The notes under the pieces are model-generated. The model had not been told where the DNA came from, did not search any database, and saw only the letters and a program-made list of their open reading frames with translations. Below are positions 7,886 to 16,580 of a DNA stretch of 64,000 nucleotides, piece after piece. Numbering within the stretch: position 1 is the first letter of the stretch; each line of letters begins with the position of its first letter. The stretch comes from Halobacillus halophilus DSM 2266 (GTDB lineage Bacteria; Bacillota; Bacilli; Bacillales; Halobacillaceae), in contig NC_017668.1 of assembly GCF_000284515.1 (NCBI RefSeq), forward strand, positions 3,968,001 through 4,032,000. The letters run 5' to 3'. A program made the position numbers and the translations under genes.

Positions 7886-8481
7886 TCCGAATTGTCATTG
7901 CAGAAGATCAGCGTATGTTACTTGGGGCGCTTGGAGCTTTACTTGATTTAGAGGACGGGATGGAAGTAGCAGGTAAAGCCAGTAATGGAGAAGAAGCGTG
8001 CAAACTGGTGCGCGAACTAAAGCCGGACATCTGTCTGATGGATATTGAAATGCCGGTGAAAGATGGCTTGACGGCAGCAGAAGAGCTGGCAGACGAACCG
8101 TGCAAAATCATCATTCTTACAACGTTCGCCCGCCCCGGTTATTTTGAACGGGCAAGAAAGGCCGGCGTCAGTGGATACTTACTTAAAGACAGCCCAAGTG
8201 AAGATCTTGCGGAAGCGATACGCAAGATTATCGACGGTCAGCGTATTTTCTCCCCTGAGCTGGTGGATCTCGCCTATACAGAGCAGGACCCGCTCACGGA
8301 AAGAGAACGTCAGGTCATTAAGTTAATGGCTGAGGGAAAGAACACCAAAGACATCTCCAAAGAGCTGTATATTACTCCAGGTACAGTACGAAATTACGTG
8401 TCCGTCATCTTGGATAAGCTTGAGGTTTCCAACCGGATTGAAGCCATCTCACGCTTCAAGGAAAGAGGATGGTTCAAGTAA
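7882..8481 (+). CDS. desR: DesR-like response regulator (NarL/FixJ family)
   Basis: The 199-residue regulator has a receiver domain with phospho-acceptor Asp54 (ICLMDIEMP), the switch Thr in ILTTFA and a conserved Lys in LLKDS. A LuxR/NarL-type HTH follows (LTERERQVIKLMAEGKNTKD, then PGTVRNYVSVILDKL). Asp54 matches B. subtilis DesR. Its start overlaps desK by ATGA. Its likely target is the dyad upstream of des. The last codons lie in an exact 18-base tandem duplication that crosses the stop codon, so the stop is followed by a copy of the gene's own end. Confidence 0.93.
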   Translation: MIRIVIAEDQRMLLGALGALLDLEDGMEVAGKASNGEEACKLVRELKPDICLMDIEMPVKDGLTAAEELADEPCKIIILTTFARPGYFERARKAGVSGYLLKDSPSEDLAEAIRKIIDGQRIFSPELVDLAYTEQDPLTERERQVIKLMAEGKNTKDISKELYITPGTVRNYVSVILDKLEVSNRIEAISRFKERGWFK

Positions 8482-8497
8482 AGAGGATGGTTCAAGT
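8462..8497 (+). repeat. Exact 18-bp tandem duplication across the desR stop
   Basis: AAAGAGGATGGTTCAAGT occurs at 8462-8479 and again at 8480-8497. The desR stop codon spans the junction (8479-8481), so the second copy is untranslated. Confidence 0.95.
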
Positions 8498-8515
8498 AAA
8501 GTTAAAAAATCCATT

Positions 8516-8554
8516 AAAAAAACCAGGTCCCGCGGGAAAGGACCTGGTTTTTTT
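8516..8554. terminator. Bidirectional terminator between desR and the SurA-like gene
   Basis: A-tract plus ACCAGGTCC (to 8530) pairs with GGACCTGGT (from 8540) and a long T-tract. It sits between two convergent genes. Confidence 0.88.
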
Positions 8555-8560
8555 AATGAA

Positions 8561-9376
8561 TTATAGATTAACTTTAACGTCTGCATCTTCACGAAGCTTC
8601 TCTACAAGAGCTTGATAAGCTTGGGATTCTTTTTGCTGAGTCAACTGCTGTTTAAGCGTTGGCTTAGCTTCTTCATAGGATGGAAGCTGCTGTTCACTTC
8701 CGGATTCTTCTTGCTGAGCTTTCGCATCGTCATACGCTTGTTTAATCTCTTCTTCTGTAGGTTCAAGATCGCCGTTTTCTTCAGCTAGTAACTTGTCTAC
8801 TTTGACCTGAGTTTGAAGCTGGGATCTAACCTCTTCTTCACTCATACCCTGCTGTTCTTCAATCGTGGAGAAAAACTGTTCTTTAGATTCTACCCCTTGA
8901 TTGGATTCGACCACCTCGGTAATTCGTTCATTGACTTCTTCTTCCGTTGCTTCAAGTCCGCGGTCATTGGCTTCCTGTACAAGAAGCTCCTGTCCAACTA
9001 AACCTTCTGCCGTCTGCTTCTTCAACTGTTCTTGATTAACTTCCTGGCCAGACATTTGAGACTGCATGGCAGCTTGCTGGAACTGGCTTTCGTACGTGCG
9101 GGTAAATTCTTCTTTTGGAATTTCTTCGCCGTTGACGGTAGCTACTACTTCAGGCACGCCTTCTAAGTCAGGCTCTGGCATTTGAGGCTGCTCAGAATTT
9201 TCGCCCTCTTGGCTGCTGCCTTCGCCTTCCTGGCTGCTTTCACTGTTCTCAGAAGATTCTTCCTGTTGAGCTTCTTCATTGTTACTGTCTCCACCTGATC
9301 CTTCATCGTTACCGCATGCTGTTAATAACGCTATGAATAAAGCAAGTGATAAGCTTAATAACCATTTCTTATTCAA
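8561..9376 (-). CDS. SurA N-terminal-domain lipoprotein, PrsA-like chaperone without a PPIase domain
   Basis: The lipobox LLTAC follows a short hydrophobic signal, so the protein should be anchored on the outer face of the membrane. Next come about 50 very acidic residues (E, S, Q, N) and then a SurA/PrsA N-domain beginning VVATVNGEEIPKEEF with its long helices. There is no parvulin (rotamase) domain, unlike PrsA (about 290 residues). It is therefore probably a holdase-type chaperone for secreted proteins. I prefer the TTG start at 9376, which leaves AAAGGGG seven bases upstream; the ATG two codons earlier lies almost on top of that site. Confidence 0.8.
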   Translation of the reverse strand: MNKKWLLSLSLALFIALLTACGNDEGSGGDSNNEEAQQEESSENSESSQEGEGSSQEGENSEQPQMPEPDLEGVPEVVATVNGEEIPKEEFTRTYESQFQQAAMQSQMSGQEVNQEQLKKQTAEGLVGQELLVQEANDRGLEATEEEVNERITEVVESNQGVESKEQFFSTIEEQQGMSEEEVRSQLQTQVKVDKLLAEENGDLEPTEEEIKQAYDDAKAQQEESGSEQQLPSYEEAKPTLKQQLTQQKESQAYQALVEKLREDADVKVNL

Positions 9377-9776
9377 TGTCATTCCCCTTTCGAATACCTA
9401 ATGCTTGTCATTGTAACACGTGCCCGCCTACTGTACATCCATCACGTTCTCGTGTGTATGCCCATTGTAACATCTGTAATATACCTATGCCCTGTCACAA
9501 AGCCTTCGGTACCACACCAGTCACCCCGTAATTCTAAATGTGGAATTTTTGTGTAAAAATTTTTTACAGCCAAAATTACTCGTCCTCTTCAGTTTTGCCA
9601 AACTGTATTGGAATCTTTCACCTTTTGCGAAATAAATGAGATAATAAATGGATAGTAACTCTCCCTAACTATAACAACTTACAATAAATTCCACAAAATA
9701 TAAACCTTGAATTTTTAAATAAATTATGATACGTTACAAGGAACTAAATATTTTCTTATTTCAATTCTATTGAAGT
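9377..9776. other. Gene-free stretch before the lysine riboswitch
   Basis: It holds the divergent upstream regions of the lipoprotein gene and of the dapA leader. The right half is AT-rich and should contain the leader promoter, but no unambiguous -35/-10 pair was found. Short frames here look spurious. Confidence 0.5.
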
Positions 9777-10006
9777 AAGGATAGAGGTGCAAATTCCAAG
9801 AGTACGCATGTGAAGGAGAATGAGATCCTGTGAAACATGAGGAAAGGGGTTTTTGCCGAAGCTGACGGAAGCTCATATTCCCGATGCTGGTTCTGATGCT
9901 TAAGAGGTGCAGGACTGTCATATAGGAGACTATATGGAGGGCTATCTTAATGCAGGAACGGATATCAAAGTTCTAAGCAGCAGCGAACCCTCGTTGCTGC
10001 TTTTTT
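9777..10006 (+). promoter_or_regulatory. Lysine riboswitch (L box) with intrinsic terminator
   Basis: The conserved L-box blocks occur in order: GATAGAGGTGC (P1/P2 entry), AAGAGTA, GAAAGGGG followed by GCCGAAG, then GGACTGTCA and the closing GGAGGGCTATCTT that pairs back to the start. A strong terminator follows: AAGCAGCAGCGA (9975-9986) with TCGTTGCTGCTT (9991-10002) and a T-run. It lies 66 bases upstream of dapA, the first committed gene of lysine synthesis. Binding of lysine is expected to favour the terminator and lower dapA expression. Confidence 0.93.
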
Positions 10007-10071
10007 GTGCTTTACTGCTGCAGAGCCCTCAAACCTCGAACGTATAAAAAACTAAGTAAAGGTGTGAGGTT

Positions 10072-10965
10072 ATGAACTTTGGTCAAGTACTAACAGCTAT
10101 GGTAACTCCGTTTGATTCAGAAGGAAATATTGATTTTAATGCGACCCGCTCCCTGGTTAATCACTTAATCTCCAACGGCTCTGATGGTTTAGTGATCGCA
10201 GGCACAACAGGAGAATCCCCAACGTTAACGTCAGAGGAAAAAGTAAGCCTGTATAAATTTGTCGTGGAAGTCGTGAATGGCAGAGTTCCAGTCATTGCGG
10301 GAACGGGTTCCAACAATACAAGAGCGTCCATTCAATTAACTAAACAAGCAGAAGAAGCAGGCGTTGACGCGATTATGCTTGTAACCCCTTATTATAATAA
10401 ACCAACACAAGAGGGCATGTATCAGCATTTTACAACGATTGCCAAGGCTACTTCCCTGCCAGTCATGCTTTATAATATCCCGGGACGCAGCGTGGTGAAC
10501 ATGTCACCTGATACCATTGTCCGCCTCTCTCAAGTAGATAATATCGTTTCTGTAAAAGAAGCGAGCGGTGATTTAGACGCAGCTTCTGAAATTATCAGTC
10601 GTACACCGGATGAATTTACTGTTTACAGCGGAGAAGATTCCAATACACTTCCGTTTGTATCCATTGGCGGTACCGGAATTGTGTCCGTATCAGCCCATGT
10701 GATTGGAAATGAAATGCAGGCCATGATACAAGCCTACCGCAATGGAAACGGCAGCTATGCATCAGCTATGCATCGTACCCTTCTTCCCGTCATGCATGCC
10801 ATTTTCTCTGCCCCAAGTCCTTCTCCGGTTAAAGCCGCTTTGAACCGAAAAGGCATAGAAGTCGGCGGCGTTCGCTTGCCGCTGCTTCCCTTAACCGAAG
10901 AAGAAGCCAATGAGATTGAAACGATTCTGGCTTCTGTTCAGCAAAGAGAACATGCATATAGCTAG
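10072..10965 (+). CDS. dapA: 4-hydroxy-tetrahydrodipicolinate synthase
   Basis: Condenses pyruvate with aspartate semialdehyde in lysine and diaminopimelate synthesis. The protein has 297 residues, the usual length. Catalytic residues are visible: Schiff-base Lys162 in VSVKEASGD, Tyr134 in MLYNIPGRS with Arg139, and the GTTGESPTL substrate motif at residues 44-52. AAGGTGTGAGG lies before the ATG. It is a single gene behind a lysine riboswitch and closed by its own terminator, so it may be a lysine-regulated copy separate from a main dap operon elsewhere. Confidence 0.95.
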   Translation: MNFGQVLTAMVTPFDSEGNIDFNATRSLVNHLISNGSDGLVIAGTTGESPTLTSEEKVSLYKFVVEVVNGRVPVIAGTGSNNTRASIQLTKQAEEAGVDAIMLVTPYYNKPTQEGMYQHFTTIAKATSLPVMLYNIPGRSVVNMSPDTIVRLSQVDNIVSVKEASGDLDAASEIISRTPDEFTVYSGEDSNTLPFVSIGGTGIVSVSAHVIGNEMQAMIQAYRNGNGSYASAMHRTLLPVMHAIFSAPSPSPVKAALNRKGIEVGGVRLPLLPLTEEEANEIETILASVQQREHAYS

Positions 10966-10971
10966 TTATAT

Positions 10972-11014
10972 AAAAAATCCCTGTGCTCGATTAGACGAGC
11001 ACAGGGATTTTTTT
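10972..11014. terminator. Bidirectional terminator between dapA and the next gene
   Basis: ATCCCTGTGCTCG pairs with CGAGCACAGGGAT, flanked by an A-run on one side and a T-run on the other, between convergent genes. Confidence 0.9.
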
Positions 11015-11915
11015 ATGATAAGTTCTGATAATTCGTCTGGATGAATTGAATGAGTGTGCCAAGTGTCTGACCTTTAAATTGATCAGGTACAGAGTTCCCA
11101 TCAGGATCGGCATAATAAAGCGCTCCTACTTCCTCATTGTACCTGTACCCCAATTTTTCAAGCTGGTTCTGTAGTTCCTCAGGCAGCTGTTCCAAATCAG
11201 TTTGAGCTGTAAAATAGTCGGTTGGATAGATCCACACATCTACATCCGTTAACCCTGTTTGAACGACAAATAAGTCCTGATCATATTGGGAAATCCACTG
11301 ATCTTTTGAAAATAAAGAGACGCCTGAACCTTCAAGCGACGAAATGCCATCCAGGTTTATTCCGAAAATCTGATTGAGTACTCTTCGAATTTCAGGGCCA
11401 TCGATCTTCTTGCCATAAGACGCTAAGTATAAATCCAGTACTTCTAATTTGGATAGGGACGGAATGTCTTCTTCATCTAACCATTTTGGCAGCGATTCTT
11501 TCACCCCTTGGATAATTTCATCCGGATACGTTTGATTTCCCGCTCCGAGCTCAGAAATTCGCTCGAGGTCAATCGAATAAATCTGGTTAACGATTCTCGG
11601 AATTTCCTTTGCGTCCACTTTTTTGCCATAGGAAGCAAGGTAGCGATCCATGACCTCCACTTTACTCATTTTTTCAATGAGTGAAATCGCTTCGTCGTAC
11701 CTGAGCGGGCCTTTCATTTCTCGCCTTAAGGTTTTAAATACCTCTCGTATAATCTCCTTCGAGTACTTCAGTTCATCATTTTCTGTCTGATAGAGTTCGT
11801 GTTTTAAACTTTTAGCCTGAACCGTAGTCGATGGTAAGGAAAGAGTGGTACCAGACAACATCACAATGGCGGTAATGACCATTATTCTTTTTAAAGCCTG
11901 TTGAAACCTTTTCAT
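11013..11915 (-). CDS. Secreted protein with a duplicated helical unit, unknown function
   Basis: The 300-residue protein has a signal peptide (residues about 1-35, likely cut after VQA). Two internal repeats read S-K-(V/L)-EV-(M/L)-D-x-YLASYGKK followed by EI-x-R-(I/V)-(V/L)-NQI(Y/F). They lie near residues 83-122 and 149-190. The C-terminal third looks like a small beta-rich domain (VDVWIYPTDYF, ALYYADPDG). No known family was recognised. The repeated LASYGKK unit could be a binding module. It is a single gene convergent with dapA. Confidence 0.65.
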   Translation of the reverse strand: MKRFQQALKRIMVITAIVMLSGTTLSLPSTTVQAKSLKHELYQTENDELKYSKEIIREVFKTLRREMKGPLRYDEAISLIEKMSKVEVMDRYLASYGKKVDAKEIPRIVNQIYSIDLERISELGAGNQTYPDEIIQGVKESLPKWLDEEDIPSLSKLEVLDLYLASYGKKIDGPEIRRVLNQIFGINLDGISSLEGSGVSLFSKDQWISQYDQDLFVVQTGLTDVDVWIYPTDYFTAQTDLEQLPEELQNQLEKLGYRYNEEVGALYYADPDGNSVPDQFKGQTLGTLIQFIQTNYQNLS

Positions 11916-12119
11916 TATTCACCCTCCTGCACGTTTATTTCGGAATTAATGACAAATCCTCCTTATTGATATCGGCATGCTTAAGGTCATCATAAGCTGA
12001 ATACGTGAAGACGATCAAATTTTAATTGGAAAAATTTAAAATTTTACGTTTAGATTACAGAAAAAACCGAAACACAATAAATGTAACACTTTTGAAATAT
12101 TTTCAAGGAGGGGTCCTGT

Positions 12120-12926
12120 ATGAAAAAAACTAAATATCTTGCGCCGTTATTAGCAGCGGGAATGACGTTTGGGGTTGGTGCCGGCAGTGCATCAGCAGAG
12201 AATTCAACGGTGACCTTTGAACGAGGAGACACGCTTTGGAGTATAGCCCAGGAATACAGGGATGTGACCGTAGAAGATTTATACAAATGGAACCCGGGAA
12301 TTGATGCAGATGTCATTCAGCCAGGTTCGAAAATTATAGTTAAAACAGATGAAACCATACGTGAAGAAGAGCCCACAGAAGAGTTCCACACCGTAACTCC
12401 TGGCAGTACTATGTACAGCATTGCGAACCTTCACAAGGGAGTTACACTCACAGAATTATTTGAATGGAATCCTGGCATCGACCCTTGGAAGCTCCAGATA
12501 GGTTCTGAAGTAAGAGTCAGCCCGCCTGATGATCAAGGTTCACAGGAAATTTATCATACCGTAGAACCAGGAGAAACGCTTTACAGCATTGCGAACCTTC
12601 ATAAAGGTGTAACACTTGAAGACTTGTACGAGTTGAACACGGGCATAAACCCTCACAATCTACCGATCGGATCCGAAGTGCAAGTATATGAGGGTGGGGA
12701 CAAATCTGGTCCTGTAGCTGATGGAGTAACGAAGCAAGAGGCAGAAACAATGGTCAGGAAATATAAAGATCTGGAAAACGAACCGAATATGAAAGTCGAA
12801 TACGACCGTATGGTGGATCGCAAGTATCTCGTACACGTCTATGAGGTCGTAGATAACCATACAGCCACATACGGCTGGTACCTCGTTGATCCAAAAACCG
12901 GAGACATCCGCAACTATATGAAATAA
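12120..12926 (+). CDS. Secreted protein with three LysM domains
   Basis: A signal peptide (residues 1-27, ending SASA) is followed by three LysM peptidoglycan-binding domains at about residues 31-76, 92-138 and 148-193. Each shows the (D/S)T-(L/M)-(W/Y)-SIA core and a (P/I)GS or IGS end. Domains 2 and 3 are close copies. The last 60 residues carry a small domain with KYLVHVYEVVDN and YLVDPKTGDI, of PepSY or propeptide-like character. No catalytic hydrolase domain is present, so the protein probably binds the wall without cutting it. AAGGAGGGG precedes the ATG. Confidence 0.8.
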   Translation: MKKTKYLAPLLAAGMTFGVGAGSASAENSTVTFERGDTLWSIAQEYRDVTVEDLYKWNPGIDADVIQPGSKIIVKTDETIREEEPTEEFHTVTPGSTMYSIANLHKGVTLTELFEWNPGIDPWKLQIGSEVRVSPPDDQGSQEIYHTVEPGETLYSIANLHKGVTLEDLYELNTGINPHNLPIGSEVQVYEGGDKSGPVADGVTKQEAETMVRKYKDLENEPNMKVEYDRMVDRKYLVHVYEVVDNHTATYGWYLVDPKTGDIRNYMK

Positions 12927-12945
12927 CAAAAAAGAGGAAAAAAAA

Positions 12946-12986
12946 TCCACCTCAGGTCATCCAATATTTGGATGACCTGAGGTGGA
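12946..12986. terminator. Bidirectional hairpin with 18-bp perfect arms, shared with 19407-19447
   Basis: Arms TCCACCTCAGGTCATCCA (12946-12963) and TGGATGACCTGAGGTGGA (12969-12986) flank the loop ATATT between convergent genes. Exactly the same arms occur at 19407-19447 with a different loop. Confidence 0.8.
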
Positions 12987-12998
12987 ATTATTTGTCTA

Positions 12999-14066
12999 TT
13001 AGATTTCGACGGTCCAGCCGTGATCGTCTTCTTTTCTTCCTCGCTGGATTCCGGTTACGGTATCATAGAGCTTCTGAGCTACTGGTCCGATCTCATGATT
13101 ATTAACGACCATTTTCTTCCCGAGCCAGTTGAATTCCCCTACCGGAGAAATAACAGCAGCGGTACCTGCTCCAAATGCTTCTTCCAATTTACCTTCTTCA
13201 TAGTACTGATACAGTTCCTCAATCGAGATTCTTCTCTCATTCACCGTCCAGCCCCACTCTTTCAGCAGTTCAAGAATAGAGGTCCGGGTAATTCCTCTCA
13301 GAATGCTTCCACTTAAAGCCGGCGTCACAATCTCTCCATCAATCTTGAAGAAGATATTCATACTGCCGACCTCTTCAATGTAGCGCTTCTCAACACCGTC
13401 GAGCCAAAGTACATCGGCATTCCCTTCTTTACTCGCCTTGGCCTGGGCCTGATAGCCGGAGGAGTAGTTTCCGGCTGTTTTAGCCATTCCGGTTCCTCCC
13501 TTCACCGCACGTGTAAATTCTTCTTCGACATTAATCGTGACCGGACGAATGCCGCCTGAAAAATAAGGACCTACCGGTGAAAGAATGATCATAAACTTAT
13601 ACATCTTCGAAGGTGCCACAGCAAGGCTCGGCTCCGTCGCTATAATGAACGGACGGATATATAAGGACGTGCCTTCAAATTCCGGCACCCAGTCCCTTTC
13701 CAAATCGATCAACTTTTTCAAATAATCCATAACGGCTTCTTCATCAATCGGCGGAATGCTCAATCGTTCGCTGGAAAGATTCAAACGCTCGAAGTTTTTT
13801 TCAGGTCTGAACAGCAGTACACGACCATCATCGGTACGATACGCTTTCAAGCCCTCAAATACGGTCTGGCCGTAATGAAAAATCATGGCAGCAGGATCAA
13901 GGGTCAGCGGTTCGTAAGGAACGATCCGCGGCTCATGCCACCCTTTGCTTTCTTCATAATCCATCACAAACATATGGTCCGTAAATGTTCGGCCAAAAGG
14001 GATCTGGCCACTATCCGGTTTTTGCTTTCTAAGGCGACTTTCTACAGTAGTTAATGATTGAGTCAT
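12999..14066 (-). CDS. ilvE: Branched-chain amino acid aminotransferase
   Basis: Fold-type IV PLP transaminase that converts branched-chain 2-oxo acids and amino acids. It has 355 residues, the length of the longer (eukaryote/Bacillus YwaA-like) BCAT group. The PLP Lys is Lys196 in MAKTAGNYS. Other family marks are HYGQTVFEGLKAYR, LYIRPF and GTAAVISPVG. I chose the ATG at 14066 because AAAAGGAG lies eight bases upstream; an in-frame ATG 14 codons earlier lacks a site. No T-box leader was seen upstream. Confidence 0.93.
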   Translation of the reverse strand: MTQSLTTVESRLRKQKPDSGQIPFGRTFTDHMFVMDYEESKGWHEPRIVPYEPLTLDPAAMIFHYGQTVFEGLKAYRTDDGRVLLFRPEKNFERLNLSSERLSIPPIDEEAVMDYLKKLIDLERDWVPEFEGTSLYIRPFIIATEPSLAVAPSKMYKFMIILSPVGPYFSGGIRPVTINVEEEFTRAVKGGTGMAKTAGNYSSGYQAQAKASKEGNADVLWLDGVEKRYIEEVGSMNIFFKIDGEIVTPALSGSILRGITRTSILELLKEWGWTVNERRISIEELYQYYEEGKLEEAFGAGTAAVISPVGEFNWLGKKMVVNNHEIGPVAQKLYDTVTGIQRGRKEDDHGWTVEI

Positions 14067-14404
14067 AGGACAAATCTCCTTTTCCTGTCTTTGTTTACAT
14101 CTATTCATTAAATGAACAAAGGATTAGATATTAGTATTCATTGTACGTGTAACGGCTGGACTTTTAAAGAGCCAGGTCTCCATTTTTAGAAAATTTCAAC
14201 AGAGGACTGACCTGTATTCCACTTACACTCACTTCAAAGCGGTCTTACCCAACGTAAAAGACTAAAAGCAGTCCCCTTCACGAAGTACTCCCCCTTCTCA
14301 TTTTTAAATGTTTTACAATTTGTGGTATTTTAAAATAAAAATTAAGTTTATCCAAGCTAAGGGGATTTGTTTTTCATCGGTGAAGAATACGAAGGGAGGA
14401 TATA
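14067..14404. other. Intergenic region between divergent ilvE and a small membrane protein gene
   Basis: It should hold both promoters. No AGGGTGG T-box motif, riboswitch or clear dyad was found, and no coding potential. Confidence 0.5.
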
Positions 14405-14650
14405 ATGAATAAGTTTATGAGGATAACTGGGTTATCGGTAATGATCTTAACTACTATCTTATTTATGATTGATCTACTAAGGGAAGATTATGATCTAATA
14501 AATTACTGGTCTGTAGGCGTCATGCTGTATTTATTTACTGCAGGGTATAGAGAGTATTCAGAAGAAAATCGAACAATTTCGGGGGTACTCATGATGATCC
14601 TCACAGGTGGAACATTACTTACAGTATCAATCATGGTAGTAATCAGATGA
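14405..14650 (+). CDS. Small membrane protein, unknown function
   Basis: The 81-residue protein has three predicted membrane helices (about residues 7-23, 32-47 and 58-79) and an acidic loop RED-YD between helices 1 and 2. GGGAGG lies at good distance before the ATG. It is a lone gene just upstream of the Bce-like two-component system but separated by about 140 bases, and no link is implied. No family was recognised. Confidence 0.55.
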   Translation: MNKFMRITGLSVMILTTILFMIDLLREDYDLINYWSVGVMLYLFTAGYREYSEENRTISGVLMMILTGGTLLTVSIMVVIR

Positions 14651-14791
14651 TTTTATCCTTCGATCAAGTCATTCCTAAAAAACTGAAGGATCCTCGGTTC
14701 AAAAGAAATCCGCTTTCAGCTCTATAGCCCCTGCCCCGATTTTTGCTATACTTTCCTTAGTCAGTAAAATGGAAAAGAGTGGTGACTCCTT

Positions 14792-15481
14792 GTGTTTAAA
14801 ATCCTATTGGTCGAAGATGATGCGACCCTATATACAGAAATGAAAGACCGGTTAGCCCAGTGGTCCTATCAGGTTCATGGAATTACGGATTTTTCGAAAG
14901 TGATGGAAGAATTCACGGCCACCATGCCGCATCTTGTGATTATCGATATCCAGCTGCCCAAGTATGACGGCTTCCACTGGTGCCGCATGATTCGGGAACA
15001 TTCCAACGTCCCGATTATCTTTCTATCTTCCCGCGATCACCCGACCGATATGGTCATGTCCATGAACCTGGGGGCTGATGATTTTGTACAGAAACCGTTT
15101 CACTTTGAAGTCTTAATTGCCAAAATTCAGGCCGTGCTCCGGCGTGTGTATAATTACAATGCGGAACCTCCCGCGCTGAAAACGTGGCTTGGTGCGACCA
15201 TCGATTATGAGCGCAACCGGGTTCAACACAACGAGCAAACCATTGAGCTTACAAAAAACGAAATGTTCATCCTGAAATTACTCGTGGAACGGAAAAACAA
15301 AATTGTCAGCCGTGAGGATTTGATTACTAGCTTGTGGGAAGATGAGCGATTTGTCAGTGATAACACACTCACGGTGAATGTGAACCGATTACGGAAAAAG
15401 CTATCCGACCTCGGTCTTGGCGGTTCCATTCATACAAAAGTCGGGCAGGGCTATACGGCCATCGAAAAGGCCGAATCATGA
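14792..15481 (+). CDS. BceR-like OmpR-family response regulator
   Basis: The 229-residue regulator has a receiver domain (Asp52 in VIIDIQLP, the conserved Lys in FVQKPF) and an OmpR/PhoB winged helix (ELTKNEMFILKLLV, NTLTVNVNRLRKKL). It is followed with a 4-base overlap by an intramembrane-sensing kinase and then by a BceAB-type transporter. That is the standard Bce peptide-antibiotic resistance layout. A BceR-type operator stands before the transporter genes. The start is GTG with a modest purine-rich site. The assignment to the Bce group is firm; the inducing antibiotic is unknown. Confidence 0.88.
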   Translation: MFKILLVEDDATLYTEMKDRLAQWSYQVHGITDFSKVMEEFTATMPHLVIIDIQLPKYDGFHWCRMIREHSNVPIIFLSSRDHPTDMVMSMNLGADDFVQKPFHFEVLIAKIQAVLRRVYNYNAEPPALKTWLGATIDYERNRVQHNEQTIELTKNEMFILKLLVERKNKIVSREDLITSLWEDERFVSDNTLTVNVNRLRKKLSDLGLGGSIHTKVGQGYTAIEKAES

Positions 15482-16482
15482 TCCGGAAATTTCTCCTGGA
15501 AAAAATCAGCTGGATTGGTTTCTTTCTTATCCTTCAGCTTCTCGCCCTGCTCCTCGCCTATGTAGATACGAATCTATCCCTAAGCTCGATGTATTATTAC
15601 ACGTTTTTATCGTCGCTCCTCTTTCTGATTTTTTTATTTATCCGGTACCAGAAGGAAACCCGATTTTACAGAGAGATGAACGACCGAGCAGTCAATCTCG
15701 ATGTGACCACGATTCCCGATGCAGAAAGCCCGTTTGAAAAGATCATCGAGACGAGCGTGATCGACCAAATGGAACAGTTAAAAAAGGAATCCTCCCACAA
15801 TCATTCGCTGTTAGAGCAGGAAAAAGACGACATGCTTGCCTGGATTCATGAAGTCAAAACCCCGCTCACGTCGATGCATTTGATTTTTGACCGCATCAGC
15901 GACCAGAAAACACGATCCCAGCTCACCTACGAATGGCTGCGAATTCACTTGTTGCTCGATCAGCAGTTACATAAAAAGCGAATGCCTTTTATCGAAAATG
16001 ATTTATACATGGAAGAAATTCAACTGGAGCCGCTGATTTTCTCAGAATTGAAGACCCTGCAGTCGTGGTGTATTCAAAAAGGGATCGGCTTTGATATCGA
16101 TTTGGAAGTGGCGTCTGTACTATCCGACAGCAAGTGGCTCGCCTTTATGCTCCGGCAGCTCCTCACCAATGGGGTTAAATACAGCGAAGCCTCTGAAATT
16201 ATGGTACGCAGCTTCGAAGAAAATGGACAAACCAGGCTGGCTGTAACCGATACAGGACGCGGAATTGACGCAAGAGATCTGCCGAGGATTTTTGATAAAG
16301 GCTTTACGTCGACAATGGCTCACCACGATCATGGCGCCACAGGAATGGGGCTGTACTTAACTCACAAAGCTGCCGACTCCCTGAACATTAACATAGAGGT
16401 CGATTCTAAACTTGGAGAGGGCACGACGTTTACGCTGATATTTCCTAAGCGGAATGATTTTGTGGAAATCCGAGATCTATAG
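15478..16482 (+). CDS. BceS-like intramembrane-sensing histidine kinase
   Basis: The 334-residue kinase has two N-terminal membrane helices (about residues 9-31 and 38-56) with only a few residues between them. It therefore has no extracellular sensor domain, as is typical of BceS kinases that read the transporter instead. The phospho-acceptor is His124 in WIHEVKTPLTSM. N, G1 and G2 boxes follow (LTNGVKYS, DTGRGI, GATGMGLYL). Its start overlaps the regulator stop. A terminator follows, so the transporter genes have a separate promoter. Confidence 0.9.
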   Translation: MIRKFLLEKISWIGFFLILQLLALLLAYVDTNLSLSSMYYYTFLSSLLFLIFLFIRYQKETRFYREMNDRAVNLDVTTIPDAESPFEKIIETSVIDQMEQLKKESSHNHSLLEQEKDDMLAWIHEVKTPLTSMHLIFDRISDQKTRSQLTYEWLRIHLLLDQQLHKKRMPFIENDLYMEEIQLEPLIFSELKTLQSWCIQKGIGFDIDLEVASVLSDSKWLAFMLRQLLTNGVKYSEASEIMVRSFEENGQTRLAVTDTGRGIDARDLPRIFDKGFTSTMAHHDHGATGMGLYLTHKAADSLNINIEVDSKLGEGTTFTLIFPKRNDFVEIRDL

Positions 16483-16488
16483 TGTGGT

Positions 16489-16529
16489 AAAAAGCTTGTA
16501 AAAAGCAACGATTTTTTACAAGCTTTTTT
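16489..16529 (+). terminator. Rho-independent terminator after the BceS-like gene
   Basis: AAAAGCTTGTAAAAA pairs with TTTTTACAAGCTTTT and ends in T residues. Confidence 0.85.
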
Positions 16530-16580
16530 GTGTTGAACGTAGAAAAAAGCACACCTCCCCCGGAGCATGACTGATCGATA

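Noticed and set aside
13020-13316. 98-codon frame opposite ilvE
   Set aside because: It is a shadow in antisense of a well conserved enzyme and has no ribosome site.
14067-14404. T-box or other leader RNA ahead of ilvE
   Set aside because: No AGGGTGG motif, no antiterminator/terminator pair and no specifier-type stem was found on the minus strand.
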